A stretch of DNA of 64,000 bases. Origin: an uncultured Ruminococcus sp. Lineage in GTDB: Bacteria; Bacillota; Clostridia; Oscillospirales; Acutalibacteraceae. The notes beneath the pieces were generated by a model that was not told the DNA's origin, did no database searches, and saw only the letters and a program-made list of their open reading frames with translations. The stretch lies in the NCBI GenBank assembly GCA_902765855.1, contig CACXBF010000004.1, positions 1 through 64,000 of the forward strand, read 5' to 3'. Shown in pieces: positions 17,581-29,785 of the stretch (position 1 is its first letter; each line of letters starts with the position of its first letter). A program made the translations under genes and the position numbers.

Positions 17581-19095
17581 ATGAATCTACACCCTGAGGA
17601 AATCAGCGGTATAATTAAATCGCAGATTAAGCATTATAAAGATAAAATAGACCAAGCAGAAGTTGGAACTGTTGTTATGGTAGGTGACGGTATCGCAAAG
17701 GCATACGGACTTGAAAACTGTATGTCTAATGAACTTCTTGAATTTGAGGGCGGAGAATTTGGTATTGCACAGAACCTTGAGGAAAACTCAGTTTCTATCG
17801 CACTTCTCTCAAATACCTCAGAAATTAAGGAGGGAGATATTGTCAGACGAACACGCAAGGTTGTAAGCGTTCCTGTCGGCGAAGCAATGCTTGGTAGAGT
17901 TGTTAATGCTTTAGGAGAACCTATTGACGGTAAGGGAGCTATTTTCTGTAACGAAACCCGTCCGATAGAATCCGAGGCACCCGGAATTATCAAGCGTAAA
18001 AGCGTTAAAGTTCCGCTCCAGACAGGTATTAAGGCTATTGATAGTATGATTCCTATTGGCAGAGGTCAGCGCGAGCTTATCATCGGAGACAGACAGACAG
18101 GAAAAACTTCTATTGCAGTAGATGCAATTATTAATCAAAAGTCAACAGGTGTGCTTTGTGTTTATGTTGCAATCGGTCAGAAAAATTCTACTGTTGCACA
18201 AATCACAGAAACACTTCGTACAGCAGGAGCATTAGATTATACAGTAATCGTATCAGCATCAGCGTCAGAAACAGCACCTTTGCAGTATATTTCACCATAT
18301 ACAGGCTGTGCTATTGCAGAATATTTTATGGCACAGGGCAAAGATGTTCTTATCGTATATGACGATTTATCAAAACACGCTGTCGCATATCGTGCATTGT
18401 CCTTGCTTATCAGAAGACCACCAGGTCGTGAGGCATATCCGGGTGATGTTTTCTATCTTCATTCAAGATTGCTTGAGAGAGCGGCAAGAGTTTCTGATGA
18501 ATATGGCGGAGGCAGTATAACTGCACTTCCGATTATCGAAACTCAAGCGGGAGATGTTTCCGCATATATTCCAACTAATGTTATATCTATCACTGACGGA
18601 CAGATTTTCCTTGAGAGTGAGCTTTTCCACGCAGGAGTTATGCCAGCCGTAAACCCTGGTATATCGGTTTCTCGTGTTGGAGGTAATGCTCAGGTTAAGG
18701 CTATGAAAAAGGTTGCAGGTACGCTGAAGCTTCTTTATTCACAATATCGTGAACTTCAGAACTTCTCTCAGTTTGGCTCAGACCTTGATGCAGATACCAA
18801 GGCAAGACTTGCACAGGGCGAGAGAATTGTTGAAATTCTGAAACAGGATAAAAACACACCTGTTATAGTAGGCTGTCAGGTAGCAATTATATATGCCGCT
18901 GTTCACAACCTTATGAAAGATATAGAACTTGAGAATATCAAGGAATACGAAAAAGAGCTGTATTCTCATATGACCTTAGAGCATAACAATCTTATGAAGC
19001 GTATTGCGGACGGTTATTATGAGGAAAGCGACCAAATGGAGCTTGATGAAGCTGTCAGAAGCTTTACTGAAAGATTTATTAGTCTGCATAGCTAA
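17581..19095 (+). CDS. atpA: ATP synthase F1 subunit alpha
   Basis: 504 residues, ATG behind GAGAGGTG. Walker A is GDRQTGKTS (about 170-178). The [20 protein letters not shown] and [14 protein letters not shown] segments are those of noncatalytic alpha. Length is standard. It lies in an unbroken H-A-G-D-C run with gaps under 35 bases. Confidence 0.97.
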   Translation: MNLHPEEISGIIKSQIKHYKDKIDQAEVGTVVMVGDGIAKAYGLENCMSNELLEFEGGEFGIAQNLEENSVSIALLSNTSEIKEGDIVRRTRKVVSVPVGEAMLGRVVNALGEPIDGKGAIFCNETRPIESEAPGIIKRKSVKVPLQTGIKAIDSMIPIGRGQRELIIGDRQTGKTSIAVDAIINQKSTGVLCVYVAIGQKNSTVAQITETLRTAGALDYTVIVSASASETAPLQYISPYTGCAIAEYFMAQGKDVLIVYDDLSKHAVAYRALSLLIRRPPGREAYPGDVFYLHSRLLERAARVSDEYGGGSITALPIIETQAGDVSAYIPTNVISITDGQIFLESELFHAGVMPAVNPGISVSRVGGNAQVKAMKKVAGTLKLLYSQYRELQNFSQFGSDLDADTKARLAQGERIVEILKQDKNTPVIVGCQVAIIYAAVHNLMKDIELENIKEYEKELYSHMTLEHNNLMKRIADGYYEESDQMELDEAVRSFTERFISLHS

Positions 19096-19110
19096 GGAGG
19101 GCGAAAGGCT

Positions 19111-19947
19111 TTGGGTACTAATATTAAAGCAATAAAAACCCGTATAAAAAGTATAGATTCAACTATGCATCTTACTAAGGCTATGCAGCTTGTTGCATCA
19201 TCTAAGATGAAGAGTGCAACAGAGGCTATGGAACAGAGCCGTTGCTATCTTGACGCACTTATGGCAACAGTTTCTAACCTCATCTCTAACGAAACCAAAA
19301 ACTCGAAATTTATCAAACCTCGTGAGGTTAAGAAAACCTGTCTTATTGTCATAGCAGGCGATAGGGGACTTGCGGGCGGTTATAACGGCAATATCTATAA
19401 AAAGACTGATGCAGTAGCTGAGGGAAAATCTGTCTGTATCTTGCCGATAGGAAAGCGTACCGTTGAGCATATGATTGCTCATAAATATGAAATTCTTTCA
19501 GATAAGTATATCAGTACAGAAAAGCTTACTCTTTCAGATTGTGCAGAGCTTGGCAGAGATATTACAGAACGCTTTAAAAGGTGCGAGTTTGATAAGGTTG
19601 AGCTTATTTCCACGAAGTATGTTTCAATGCTGGCTCAGGTTCCGCATGAAACACAGCTTTTGCCGATTCCGCAATCAGAGAATAAAAAATCTGACGGATA
19701 TATTATGTTTGAACCAGATAGTATTACGGTTCTTAATTCAATTATTCCAAGTTATATTTCGGGTATGGTTTATGCGTCTACAAGAGAAAGCTTCACAAGT
19801 GAGCTTTCAGCGAGAAGAAACGCTATGGATAGTGCAACTAAAAATGCAGAAGAGATGATGGATAAGCTGAGTATAGAATACAATCGTGCAAGACAAAGCA
19901 CAATTACTCAGGAAATTACCGAAATTGTTGCAGGTGCAGAGGCATAA
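19111..19947 (+). CDS. atpG: ATP synthase F1 subunit gamma
   Basis: 278 residues from TTG 19111 behind GGAGGGCGAAAGG. The N-terminal TNIKAIKTRIKSIDSTMHLT and the C-terminal helix ending RQSTITQEITEIVAGAEA are the two coiled-coil strands of the central rotor shaft. GDRGLAGGYN is conserved. Confidence 0.95.
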   Translation: MGTNIKAIKTRIKSIDSTMHLTKAMQLVASSKMKSATEAMEQSRCYLDALMATVSNLISNETKNSKFIKPREVKKTCLIVIAGDRGLAGGYNGNIYKKTDAVAEGKSVCILPIGKRTVEHMIAHKYEILSDKYISTEKLTLSDCAELGRDITERFKRCEFDKVELISTKYVSMLAQVPHETQLLPIPQSENKKSDGYIMFEPDSITVLNSIIPSYISGMVYASTRESFTSELSARRNAMDSATKNAEEMMDKLSIEYNRARQSTITQEITEIVAGAEA

Positions 19948-19972
19948 ATGCAACATACGGAGAGCGAGGTAA

Positions 19973-21381
<1,409 letters not shown>

Positions 21382-21382
<1 letters not shown>

Positions 21383-21651
21383 TGAAAAACTATCACCTTC
21401 GTATAACAACTCCTGCGGGAAATATTTTTGATGGAGATGCCGTTCGACTTTCGGTAAGGGGCGTAATGGGTGACCTTGCAATTATGGCAGGACATATACC
21501 TTTTGTTACAGCTTTAGAGGACGGAGAAATTAAGATATATCTAAGCGATAACGAGATTAAAAAAATGAACTGCATAGGTGGAGTTCTGACAGTATCTAAG
21601 GATATGGTTCAGGTTCTTGCATCAACAGCAGACTATTCTCAGGATAAATAA
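21382..21651 (+). CDS. atpC: ATP synthase F1 subunit epsilon, short form
   Basis: 89 residues, start coupled to the atpD stop. The N-terminal beta-sandwich is complete (LRITTPAGNIFDGDAV; GDLAIMAGHIPFVTALEDG). The protein ends at ASTADYSQDK, just where the C-terminal two-helix domain of other epsilons (about 130-140 residues) would begin. That domain is the ATPase-inhibitory element in several bacteria, so this enzyme should lack epsilon inhibition. The DNA after the stop runs straight into the terminator, so there is no sign of a recent frameshift. Confidence 0.92.
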
Positions 21652-21663
21652 TATTTTATATAA

Positions 21664-21738
21664 TAGAGCATAAATGGCAAAAATCTGTTAAAACGGAATT
21701 ATTCCAAAACAGAAAATAGCCATATATGCTCTATCGTT
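21664..21738 (+). terminator. Terminator of the atp operon
   Basis: The long stem TAGAGCATAAATGGC (21664-21678) pairs with GCCATATATGCTCTA (21719-21733) with one mismatch. A smaller hairpin (CTGTT/AACAG) lies in the loop. A weak T-rich tail (CGTTATTTT) follows. Confidence 0.7.
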
Positions 21739-21788
21739 ATTTTCACCAAAAATCGGTATGAAATTTTTTCAAATTAAAGCTTTCCAAC

Positions 21789-21817
21789 TTGAATTTATTA
21801 TTTGTTTGTGCTATAAT
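21789..21817 (+). promoter_or_regulatory. Promoter of the DUF6106-like gene
   Basis: TTGAAT (21789-21794), 17-base spacer ending TGC, TATAAT (21812-21817), about 35 bases before the gene. Confidence 0.8.
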
Positions 21818-21851
21818 AACAATAATCGTTCGAAAAAGAGGTTGATTTTTT

Positions 21852-22394
21852 ATGATGGATAATTATAGCGAACAGATTGTCAAAAAAAGAGTAAATCCTG
21901 CAAAATTTACTTTTCTAATACTTTATTTCGTATTTGCTTTTATATTTATACTTCTTACAGTGTACCTTTCCCAGTTCTTTGATTGGATGATTCCAGTAGC
22001 TTTGCTTATTATTTGCTTTGGTTGTTATGGTGGTTGGTATCTTTGGTCACACAAGGGCATTGAGTATGAATATATCGTAGTTCAGGGAGAAATGACCGTT
22101 GATAAGATTATCGGTATGAAAAAGCGTAAGAGAATGTTGAAATTCGATGTAAAAAGCGTTGATATGCTTGGCAAACTCAGTGAAAGGCCTGCTGATTTTG
22201 ATGAGAAGCAATTCAAAGATTGCGTATATCATGCAACTGATTATACCGAAAGTGAGAATACATATTATGCAGCTTTGCATGATATTTACTCGAAAAAACA
22301 TTGTCTTTTATATTTTGCACCTAATGAGAAAACTCTTGAAACAATGAAACCTTTTCTTAAGAGAGAACTCAAGGTTAAGATTTTTGGTAAATAA
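21852..22394 (+). CDS. Small membrane protein, DUF6106-like
   Basis: 180 residues; ATG 21852 or 21855 behind AGAGG. Two adjacent membrane helices (about 20-68) follow a basic N-terminus. The C-terminal half (about 75-180) is soluble and mixed alpha/beta, with a KKRKRMLKFDVKSVD strand pattern reminiscent of PH-like modules. I associate it with the Clostridia DUF6106 family, function unknown. It has its own promoter and terminator, so it is a single-gene unit. Confidence 0.65.
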   Translation: MMDNYSEQIVKKRVNPAKFTFLILYFVFAFIFILLTVYLSQFFDWMIPVALLIICFGCYGGWYLWSHKGIEYEYIVVQGEMTVDKIIGMKKRKRMLKFDVKSVDMLGKLSERPADFDEKQFKDCVYHATDYTESENTYYAALHDIYSKKHCLLYFAPNEKTLETMKPFLKRELKVKIFGK

Positions 22395-22401
22395 TAAATT
22401 T

Positions 22402-22430
22402 AGCCGTCCGAATATATGGACGGCTTTTTT
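22402..22430 (+). terminator. Terminator after the DUF6106-like gene
   Basis: AGCCGTCC/GGACGGCT stem, 8-base loop, then T6. It ends just before the nnr ribosome-binding site. Confidence 0.9.
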
Positions 22431-22448
22431 GTAAGGAGATGTTTATTT

Positions 22449-23951
22449 ATGAAGGTTTTATCCGCACAACAAATGAGAGATTTAGAGCAAGCTGCCGTTG
22501 ATAATGGAGAAACTTATATCGAACTTATGGAAAGAGCTGGTACAGCCGCCGCAGAAGCACTTATCAGTTATGGTGCAGAGAGTAAGAGAGTTGTAATAAT
22601 TTGTGGTAAGGGCAATAATGGCGGTGACGGTTATGTTATAGCAAGGATTTTAAAAAAATATAACTGTATAGTTGATATAATCAAACTTGGAGAACCAAGG
22701 ACAGCCGATTCTAAGCTTAATGCAGAAAAAGCTGCTGAACTTAATATAGCCATGATAAACTTTCCGGAAAATAAAAAAACTGCTTTTGAACTTATCAAAA
22801 AAGCAGATTATATTGTTGATGCAGTTTATGGTATAGGATTTCGTGGAGCTTTAGATGAAACTACGGCAGAAATTGCAAAAGCTGTCAATGATTCTAAAGC
22901 TTTTGTAATGTCAGTTGATGTCCCAAGTGGTGCCGGCTGTAATGATGGTTCAGTAAATGGAGAGTGTTTTAAAGCTAATTTAACTGTTACATTCACAACA
23001 TTAAAGCCCGCACATATTTTATATCCGTCAATGGATTATTGCGGAAAAACAGAAGTAGCAAGTGTTGGAATTTCAGATGAACTGATAAATTCATCTAAAT
23101 ATATTATGCAAACAACAGATGAATTTCTCGGCGAAAGGCTCTTACCTGAGCGTAGAATATCATCAAATAAAGGAACTTTCGGAACTTTGCTTGCTGTTGT
23201 GGGTAGTTACGGTATGGCAGGTGCGGCTGTTATGTGTGGAAAAGCGGCACAAAGAAGTGGTGCAGGCTTGGTAAATATGGCTTTGCCTAAGTCAATATAT
23301 CCTATAGTCGCAGGAAAGTTGATAGAGGCTGTTTTTACGCCATTATCAGAGAAAGACGGCATTTCGTCCGTTGAAAATTGCGATAAGCTTGTTTCTCTTG
23401 CAAATAAAGCTAATGCGGTCGTTCTCGGCTGTGGTATGGGACATAATGAAGATACCGAAAAAATAGTCTGTGAAATACTTAAAAATTGCGAAAAACCAAT
23501 TATTCTTGATGCAGATGGAATAAATTCAGTAGTTCCGCATATACATTTATTAAAGAAAGCCAAAGCTCCTATTATACTTACTCCTCACCCAGGTGAAATG
23601 GCAAGGCTTCTCGGTTGTACGGTTGCCGAGGTTCAGCATAACCGAACTGAAATTGCTTTGAATTTTGCCAAAGAACATAATGTAATATTAATTCTTAAAG
23701 GTGCGAATACGATTATATCTGATGGTAATATTTTGCTCGTAAATAGAACAGGAAACGCAGGAATGGCACGAGGTGGAAGTGGTGATGTACTTGCAGGAAT
23801 GATAGGTTCGCTTGCCGCACAGGGAATGAATCCATTCAGGGCCGCCGTTTGCGGAGTATATGCACATGGATTGGCAGGGGACAGGACAGCGAAAAGGCTT
23901 TCAGAAACGACAATGCTTCCTACTGATATGATTGAGGATATTAGCTTCTGA
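22449..23951 (+). CDS. nnr: Bifunctional NAD(P)H-hydrate epimerase / ADP-dependent dehydratase
   Basis: 500 residues from ATG 22449, eight bases after AAGGAG. The N-terminal YjeF_N epimerase domain (1-210) has GKGNNGGDGYVIAR. The C-terminal ribokinase-like dehydratase domain (220-500) has GSYGMAGAA, GCGMG, TPHPGEMARL and NAGMARGGSGDVLAGMI with its catalytic Asp. It repairs damaged NAD(P)H hydrates. The fused form is common in bacteria. The downstream lipoprotein starts 17 bases later. Confidence 0.95.
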   Translation: MKVLSAQQMRDLEQAAVDNGETYIELMERAGTAAAEALISYGAESKRVVIICGKGNNGGDGYVIARILKKYNCIVDIIKLGEPRTADSKLNAEKAAELNIAMINFPENKKTAFELIKKADYIVDAVYGIGFRGALDETTAEIAKAVNDSKAFVMSVDVPSGAGCNDGSVNGECFKANLTVTFTTLKPAHILYPSMDYCGKTEVASVGISDELINSSKYIMQTTDEFLGERLLPERRISSNKGTFGTLLAVVGSYGMAGAAVMCGKAAQRSGAGLVNMALPKSIYPIVAGKLIEAVFTPLSEKDGISSVENCDKLVSLANKANAVVLGCGMGHNEDTEKIVCEILKNCEKPIILDADGINSVVPHIHLLKKAKAPIILTPHPGEMARLLGCTVAEVQHNRTEIALNFAKEHNVILILKGANTIISDGNILLVNRTGNAGMARGGSGDVLAGMIGSLAAQGMNPFRAAVCGVYAHGLAGDRTAKRLSETTMLPTDMIEDISF

Positions 23952-23968
23952 AACTGAGGGTGATATTA

Positions 23969-24496
23969 TTGCGTAGAATTCTTAAAGTAATGTTTACTGC
24001 TGTTGCTGCGATTGTACTTATTCTTTCAATAAGCTCTTGTACAGAAAAAGTTCCTAAGATACCTGAAATTGTGACAGGATTTTCGGGAAATGCCAATATA
24101 GAACTTGGCGAAACAAAATTTAAATGCAGTGTTTCGCATACAGAAAAGGGTGTGTCCTCAATTACTTTATCAAGTCCCGAAAACCTAAAGGGTATGTCTT
24201 TTAAAAATTTTGGCGGTAAATACGCAATATCATACAACGAGCTTATCTGCGAAACAGAAGAATCATTTTTGCCAAGTTCTTGTTTTGCACAGGCTATAAC
24301 TAATGTTCTCGATAAAGCGTCTGAAGAGAACGGTGCAGTATATCAGAAATCCGAGAAAGATAACGCTATATTTACAGGTACAAGCAAATCAGGAAATTTT
24401 ACGATTTATGCAGAGAGTAAAACAGGTATAATAAGAAAAATAGAAATTCCTGAAATAAATGTTATAGCTAATTTTACAGATATAAAATTATTGTAA
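23969..24496 (+). CDS. Lipoprotein of unknown function
   Basis: 175 residues from TTG 23969; GAGGGTGA lies at the right distance for this codon rather than for GTG 23960. The signal peptide has a lipobox ending ISSC (Cys at about residue 24). The mature part alternates beta strands (FSGNANIELGETKFKCSV; GVSSITLSSPENLKG), resembling a small outer-face beta domain of the LolA/LppX sort. No motif allows a function call. It is probably cotranscribed with nnr. Confidence 0.75.
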   Translation: MRRILKVMFTAVAAIVLILSISSCTEKVPKIPEIVTGFSGNANIELGETKFKCSVSHTEKGVSSITLSSPENLKGMSFKNFGGKYAISYNELICETEESFLPSSCFAQAITNVLDKASEENGAVYQKSEKDNAIFTGTSKSGNFTIYAESKTGIIRKIEIPEINVIANFTDIKLL

Positions 24497-24529
24497 CATA
24501 AGATGGTTGGTGAAACTACCGATAAGCTA

Positions 24530-24740
24530 ACAGACTTTTCTAAGACAGATAAAAGTTTTGCACAAACTTTTTTTAAAAGCTTGCGGTTTTCAAAGGTAGT
24601 CACCTACGGCGGAGCCTTTGGTGGTTTTTAAGGGCAATATCTCTTTTCTTCTCAAGCGGTGGACGAAATCCATCGCTTAATACTTTTGTTAGCAACCAAC
24701 TGCCAAGTGAACAAACACAGTATGTCTTTATACCTAACTC
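24530..24740 (+). repeat. Dispersed intergenic repeat copy
   Basis: This gap has no gene. It carries the AAAAGTTTTGC..AAGCTTGC module (24551-24585), a GGCGGAGCC block, and the hairpin AAGCGGTGGA/TCCATCGCTT (24654-24678). That hairpin corresponds, with compensating changes, to ones at 31413, 36320 and 53698. Confidence 0.7.
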
Positions 24741-24747
24741 AAAATAA

Positions 24748-24778
24748 ACAGGCAACCATTAGTAATATGGTTGCCTGT
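24748..24778 (-). terminator. Terminator between the lipoprotein and ftsK (convergent)
   Basis: The perfect 12-bp stem ACAGGCAACCAT/ATGGTTGCCTGT has a 7-base loop, 23 bases past the ftsK stop. On the minus strand it is followed by TTTATTTT. Confidence 0.85.
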
Positions 24779-24801
24779 AATGCTATGTATAATTTTTAAA
24801 A

Positions 24802-27657
24802 TCAATTTTCATCAGGTTTATTCATTTGTCGCTCCATATATTGTTGTTGCGTAAGAAGTACCTGTCTTGGCTTTGAACCCTCATGAGGGCCGACAATTCC
24901 CATTGTTTCCATTTCATCAATAAGTCGTCCGGCTCTCGCATATCCAAGACGAAGCCTTCTTTGCAAAAGTGAGGTTGAGGCCTGTCCGGCTTCAACTACA
25001 CACTTAATTGCCTCTTCAAGCATAGGGTCTTGGTCAGAATCCTCATTTGAAATAGGTTTGGTATTGTTATTTTCAATTATGGCATTGTTTTCAATTTCTT
25101 GAGCAATGCTTTCATCATATTCACAAGCTCTGTTATTTTTGATAAACTCTACAACTTTTTCGACTTCTTCGTCATCTACAAAACAGCCTTGAACACGCTT
25201 TGGCTTTGAAGCTCCGATAGGTGCAAAAAGCATATCACCTCTGCCGAGAAGCTTATCGGCACCGCCTGAATCGAGAATAGTTCTTGAGTCTATCTGTGAT
25301 TTAACTGCAAAAGCAATTCGGCTTGGAATGTTAGCTTTAATAATACCGGTAATGACATCGACAGATGGTCTTTGTGTCGCAATGACAAGGTGCATACCGG
25401 CGGCACGAGCCATTTGTGCAAGTCGGCAGATAGCGTTTTCTACATCATTAGGAGCAGCCATCATAAGGTCAGCAAGCTCATCAATAATTATAACAATTTG
25501 CTCAAGCTTTTTAAGCTTTTCTTTCTTAGGAGCTTTTCCGCTATTTTCTGTTTCTGAAATAGCAGCGTCCATAATTTGTCGTTCTTCAGGAGTTTGCGGC
25601 ATTTCAAATTCGTCTGAATTTTCATCATCGTTTATTTGAGTTTCCTCTTTGTCGATTTCAGCGTTCGTTCTTTCAACAAGTGCATTATAACCTCTTATAT
25701 CACGAACATTATTTTCAGCAAAGAGCTTATATCTTTCAAGCATATGATTTACAGCCCAGTTCAATGCACCCGCCGCTTTTCTTGGGTCAGTAACAACCGG
25801 TACAAGTAAGTGCGGAATACCATTATAAACTCCAAGCTCAACAACCTTAGGGTCAATCATAAGCAATTTAACCTCATCCGGAGTTGATTTATAAATTAAG
25901 CTTATAAGCATAGAGTTTATACATACCGATTTACCCGAACCGGTAGAACCGGCTATAAGCAGATGAGGCATTTTAGCGAGGTCAGCAATAGTAATATTCC
26001 CCTCAATATCTCTGCCAAGCACAACAGTAAGCTTACTTTTAGCATTGTTAAATTCAGGCGATTCTATCAATTCACGCATTTTAACAACGCTTACTACCTT
26101 GTTAGCAACCTCAACACCAACGGCGGCTTTTCCTGGGATAGGTGCTTCAATTCTTACACCGACAGCGGCAAGATTCATAGCAATGTCATCAGCAAGATTT
26201 GTGATTTTACTGATTTTAACACCAGCGGCAGGCTGAAGTTCATATCTTGTTACAGCAGGACCGCGACAGATGTTTACTATACTTGCCTTAACGCCAAAGC
26301 TCGCAAGAGTTTCTATAAGCATAGAACCATTTTGGTTTAGTTCCGTTGCAATATCGCCCTCATTTGTAAATGGGGTTGGTTTCAGAAGGGTTATAGGCGG
26401 TTTGAGATAAACACTATCATTTGATAAATATTCAGAAGAATCATTTTGTATATCAAAGCTTATAGCTTCTTCATCAGTTCTTTTCTTACCTTTTTTCTTT
26501 TCAATCTGTTTTAAAGCATCAGCGATAGTTTTGTTATCATTTTCTGAAAGAATACCGTCTAATTCTTCAAAAGAGCCTGATTCATAGTTTTCATCAGTAG
26601 TTGGTTCTGATGTTGTATTATATACTTCTTTTTGAGTAGGTTCATAAATAATAGGCTCTGAGTTATTTTGATTTTCTATATTAGGATTAGACTTTTTGCG
26701 TTTTTTACGCTTTTGAGATGTTATCGGTGGAGTATCATAATCATTTGCATTAAAGTTATTAGAGCGTTTAGGGATATACTGCTCACTGATAAAATCATCA
26801 GGTAACATATTAGGTTTTCCCGAATCATTTCCAAGAGGTATATCTATATGATTTTTTTTCGATTCATCAGCTCTTCTTCCATAAATATAGAATGAGTGTT
26901 TTTCTTGCTTTTGTGCTTGTTGATATTCTTGACGGACAGCCCTTTGTTTACTGATTTCCTGTTTCTTTTCAGAAACCTTAGATGAAACCTTGGAAGAAAC
27001 TTTCTCCACAGGCTTTTTGAAGAAATCAACAAAACCTATAATTGTCGCACCGGAGGCAATCATAATATCTATAAAAAGTAAAACGGCTATTATAATTCGA
27101 GAACCTGTTGCACCAAGAAATGCCATCATAGGAGCACCAAGGAGAGAGCTGAGAAGTCCACCTCCACGATAATTCATACCCTCTGTATAAGCGTCGCCCA
27201 TTGCGAAAAAGACATTTTTTTCAACATTGCCGTGCGAGAAAAGATATACAGCAGTTGTGAAAAGTACAGCTATTGATATTGCAATAAAAAATCTTAATTT
27301 CATTCTATATGGGAGAGCAGTTTTTCCGCTTTGGTATGCAATATATATTATAACAATGGGAATAAATATTCCGCATATACCGAAAAGTCCCCAGATAAAT
27401 GAATGTATAGTTGTCCAGAACATATCACCGCGAATTATGAATAAGCAGAATATTAAAATAGCAATACCTGATATTATGATAGACCTTATACGCCTACGTC
27501 GTCTGTCGTCGGCTTCAAGTTCAGCTTGGATTTTTTCTTTTTCAGCCTTGGTCATTCTTTTAGTTTTGGATTTCGTGGTTTGAGTTGCTTTTGCATTTGT
27601 ATTTTTATTGCTCGATGAAGCTTTTTTAGTCGGATTTTTTTTAGAATCATTTGCCAA
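24802..27657 (-). CDS. ftsK: DNA translocase FtsK/SpoIIIE
   Basis: 951 residues from TTG 27657, seven bases after GGAGGT. A Lys-rich N-terminus is followed by four or five membrane helices (about 55-215), a long acidic/Asn-rich linker (about 240-430), the RecA-like motor with GSTGSGKS (about 570) and [13 protein letters not shown] (about 720), and a C-terminal gamma winged helix ([19 protein letters not shown]) that reads the KOPS/SRS-type DNA polarity signal. A strongly acidic stretch of about 50 residues ([16 protein letters not shown] and onward) lies between the Walker A and B motifs. It moves DNA through the septum or into the forespore. No second paralogue is in the window. Confidence 0.95.
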   Translation of the reverse strand: MANDSKKNPTKKASSSNKNTNAKATQTTKSKTKRMTKAEKEKIQAELEADDRRRRRIRSIIISGIAILIFCLFIIRGDMFWTTIHSFIWGLFGICGIFIPIVIIYIAYQSGKTALPYRMKLRFFIAISIAVLFTTAVYLFSHGNVEKNVFFAMGDAYTEGMNYRGGGLLSSLLGAPMMAFLGATGSRIIIAVLLFIDIMIASGATIIGFVDFFKKPVEKVSSKVSSKVSEKKQEISKQRAVRQEYQQAQKQEKHSFYIYGRRADESKKNHIDIPLGNDSGKPNMLPDDFISEQYIPKRSNNFNANDYDTPPITSQKRKKRKKSNPNIENQNNSEPIIYEPTQKEVYNTTSEPTTDENYESGSFEELDGILSENDNKTIADALKQIEKKKGKKRTDEEAISFDIQNDSSEYLSNDSVYLKPPITLLKPTPFTNEGDIATELNQNGSMLIETLASFGVKASIVNICRGPAVTRYELQPAAGVKISKITNLADDIAMNLAAVGVRIEAPIPGKAAVGVEVANKVVSVVKMRELIESPEFNNAKSKLTVVLGRDIEGNITIADLAKMPHLLIAGSTGSGKSVCINSMLISLIYKSTPDEVKLLMIDPKVVELGVYNGIPHLLVPVVTDPRKAAGALNWAVNHMLERYKLFAENNVRDIRGYNALVERTNAEIDKEETQINDDENSDEFEMPQTPEERQIMDAAISETENSGKAPKKEKLKKLEQIVIIIDELADLMMAAPNDVENAICRLAQMARAAGMHLVIATQRPSVDVITGIIKANIPSRIAFAVKSQIDSRTILDSGGADKLLGRGDMLFAPIGASKPKRVQGCFVDDEEVEKVVEFIKNNRACEYDESIAQEIENNAIIENNNTKPISNEDSDQDPMLEEAIKCVVEAGQASTSLLQRRLRLGYARAGRLIDEMETMGIVGPHEGSKPRQVLLTQQQYMERQMNKPDEN

Positions 27658-27681
27658 AATTCATACCTCCTATTGAAAATC

Positions 27682-27715
27682 AATGTCACCGACTGATGAA
27701 ATCGGTGACATTTTT
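27682..27715. terminator. Hairpin between uppP and ftsK
   Basis: The perfect 11-bp stem AATGTCACCGA/TCGGTGACATT has a T-run on the plus strand and a GATTTT tail on the minus strand. It lies 20 bases past the uppP stop and just ahead of the ftsK ribosome-binding site, so it may limit readthrough into ftsK. Confidence 0.6.
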
Positions 27716-27734
27716 AAGAACAAGTATTTAATAA

Positions 27735-28688
27735 TCAGAATGTAAGTGGCTGTTGTGTAAAGAGATTTACTCCTGAAATAAGCTCTATAATGCTGATAAC
27801 AAGGCAAATTATACCGGCACCTGCCGTATAGAGAACAAAATAATACATTCTGTTTGTAGAAAGCAACCATTTAAAAAGGCGAATAGCAAGAAAACCTACA
27901 ATCGCAGATGTAATAATTCCGATTAAAGTAGGGAAAAATTCGATTGCAACCGCTGAACCATCAGCAGGGAAGAGAGCATCTTTTCCTTCAAGAATTGCAG
28001 CCGCAATAATTGCAGGAGTTCCAAGCACGAACGAATAATCCAAAGCGCGTTGTTTGTTTAATTTTCTAAGTTCACCGGCAGTAAGAGTAGAACCTGAACG
28101 AGATATGCCAGGGAAGATAGCGGCTACCGCTTGGAAAAGACCAATAAAAATTGCATCAATAGGGTTTAGCTTTCTTCTTCCTGCGCCATCTGCACGAAGT
28201 TTTCCATGACTCTTATAAAGAATGGTAGTTTTGCGGTTTGCGTTAATTCCGATAACAAGAAGGAAACTTGTTACTAAAAGTGAAATAGCTGTAATTATCA
28301 GATATCCGTCAGAACTCCATTTATCAGCGAGGTCTTTAACTTTCATGCCTCCGCCGATAGGTAAGAAAAGTAAGAAAAGTGGCAATAGACCGATTATAAG
28401 CATCATAACGAGGTTTTCATCAGCGTCCATTTCGCCCCATTTGAACTTTCCCGTAAAGATTTTTTTCAATATTATAAAGAAGCTTTTGATAAGCCTTAAA
28501 AATAATCTCCAATATACAGCACAAACAGCCGTAAGTGTTCCGACATGGAGCATAACATTAAAGAAAAGGTTGTTGTCGTTCAAACCAAAAAAGTGCTGAA
28601 ATATAGCAAGGTGTCCGCTGCTTGAAACAGGAAGAAATTCTGTAAGTCCCTGAACCGCACCAAGCACAATGGCTTCAAATATGTTCAT
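27735..28688 (-). CDS. uppP: Undecaprenyl-diphosphatase UppP (BacA)
   Basis: 317 residues, ATG behind CGGAGGT. It begins EAIVLGAVQGLTEFLPVSSS followed by GHL, containing the catalytic Glu pair and Ser, and carries the second motif PGISRSGST (about residue 200). About eight membrane helices. It dephosphorylates C55-PP to C55-P on the outer face for peptidoglycan and teichoic acid recycling. High levels give bacitracin resistance. Confidence 0.95.
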   Translation of the reverse strand: MNIFEAIVLGAVQGLTEFLPVSSSGHLAIFQHFFGLNDNNLFFNVMLHVGTLTAVCAVYWRLFLRLIKSFFIILKKIFTGKFKWGEMDADENLVMMLIIGLLPLFLLFLPIGGGMKVKDLADKWSSDGYLIITAISLLVTSFLLVIGINANRKTTILYKSHGKLRADGAGRRKLNPIDAIFIGLFQAVAAIFPGISRSGSTLTAGELRKLNKQRALDYSFVLGTPAIIAAAILEGKDALFPADGSAVAIEFFPTLIGIITSAIVGFLAIRLFKWLLSTNRMYYFVLYTAGAGIICLVISIIELISGVNLFTQQPLTF

Positions 28689-28752
28689 TATGTACCTCCG
28701 TTTATTTAACTTAAATATATATGTAGGGCGAACTCCGTCCGCCCAGGCTTAC

Positions 28753-29535
28753 TTAGGCTTTACTTTTTTTAGAAGTTTTCTTTTTAGCTTTTTTTTCTTT
28801 ATCAATCATAGCGTAAAGAGCATCAAGAGCGTCAGAAAAATTGCCAAGATTATCAATCAATCCCTCTTTAACTGCGTCCTCGCCGTCAAGCACCGTTCCA
28901 ACATCGAGTACAAGTTCTCCGGTATTCATAGCAAGTTCGTTATACCTTTCGGGTTTGATATTTGAGTTTTCGCATACAAATCTTGTGATTCTTGCCTGCA
29001 TACGCTGAAAATATTCAAAGGTTTGAGGAACTCCAAGAGTAAGTCCAGTCATTCTCACAGGATGAATAGTCATAGACGCAGATTTTGCTATAAAAGATTT
29101 TTTTGCAGCAACTGCAAGCGGAACGCCTATTGAATGACCTCCGCCAAGCACCATAGAAACTGTTGGTTTGCGGATTCCTGCAAGAAGCTCAGCAATAGCA
29201 AGTCCAGCCTCTACATCACCGCCAACAGTATTAAGCAGAATGAGAAGTCCGTCTATGCGAGGTTCTTCTTCAACAGCAACAATCTGAGGGATAACATGCT
29301 CATACTTTGTAGTTTTGTTTTGTGATGAGAGAATATAATGTCCTTCAATTTGCCCGATAATAGTCAGACAGTGGATAGTATATTTGCCGTTAGAAGCAAT
29401 TATACTTCCGGTTTCAATGATAGAATCAGTACGTTTTTCGCTTGTAGGACCATTTTCATTAAGTTCATCAGCCTTTTCGTCAGGCTCTGAAGGATTTTTT
29501 ATATATTGCTCATCATTTTTTTGATTTTTTTTCAT
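28753..29535 (-). CDS. ClpP-class serine protease, TepA-like
   Basis: 260 residues, ATG behind AAAGGAGGT. A charged N-terminal 35 residues precede a ClpP fold. [14 protein letters not shown] forms the oxyanion turn; [11 protein letters not shown] holds the nucleophile Ser (about residue 134) and [11 protein letters not shown] the His (about 158). The C-terminus is a Lys-rich tail. It matches the ClpP-related TepA/YmfB group (implicated in protein export and sporulation in Bacillus) better than true ClpP. It has its own promoter. The 64 bases after its stop hold a short GGGCG..CGCCC piece of the dispersed repeat. Confidence 0.85.
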   Translation of the reverse strand: MKKNQKNDEQYIKNPSEPDEKADELNENGPTSEKRTDSIIETGSIIASNGKYTIHCLTIIGQIEGHYILSSQNKTTKYEHVIPQIVAVEEEPRIDGLLILLNTVGGDVEAGLAIAELLAGIRKPTVSMVLGGGHSIGVPLAVAAKKSFIAKSASMTIHPVRMTGLTLGVPQTFEYFQRMQARITRFVCENSNIKPERYNELAMNTGELVLDVGTVLDGEDAVKEGLIDNLGNFSDALDALYAMIDKEKKAKKKTSKKSKA

Positions 29536-29591
29536 TATATCAGACCTCCTTTGATTAGTTTATCAAATTTAGTCGTGATACATACATTTTT

Positions 29592-29620
29592 ATTATATCA
29601 TTCAGAATTAAATACATCAA
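29592..29620 (-). promoter_or_regulatory. Promoter of the TepA-like gene
   Basis: Minus strand TTGATG (29620-29615), 17-base spacer, TATAAT (29597-29592). Confidence 0.75.
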
Positions 29621-29711
29621 GGCAATTTTTTCTTTTTAATTTTGATACTTCTAAAAATATTTTGGCAATAAAGTAATTTTTTCTGTCGAATTTAACTGAT
29701 TATCAAAAAAC

Positions 29712-29734
29712 AAAAGGGCGAAAGTATTTCGCCC
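29712..29734 (-). terminator. Terminator of the SPL-lexA operon
   Basis: On the minus strand GGGCGAAA-TAC-TTTCGCCC is followed by TTTTGTTTTTT, 50 bases after the lexA stop. Confidence 0.9.
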
Positions 29735-29785
29735 AGAGTATATATTTAATGTGAATTTGATAGATTTAAAAAGTTATTAAAAGTT

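Noticed and set aside
28699..28740. Riboswitch ahead of uppP
   Set aside because: The GGGCG..CGCCC piece is a fragment of the dispersed repeat and lies between genes at the 3' side of the protease gene.
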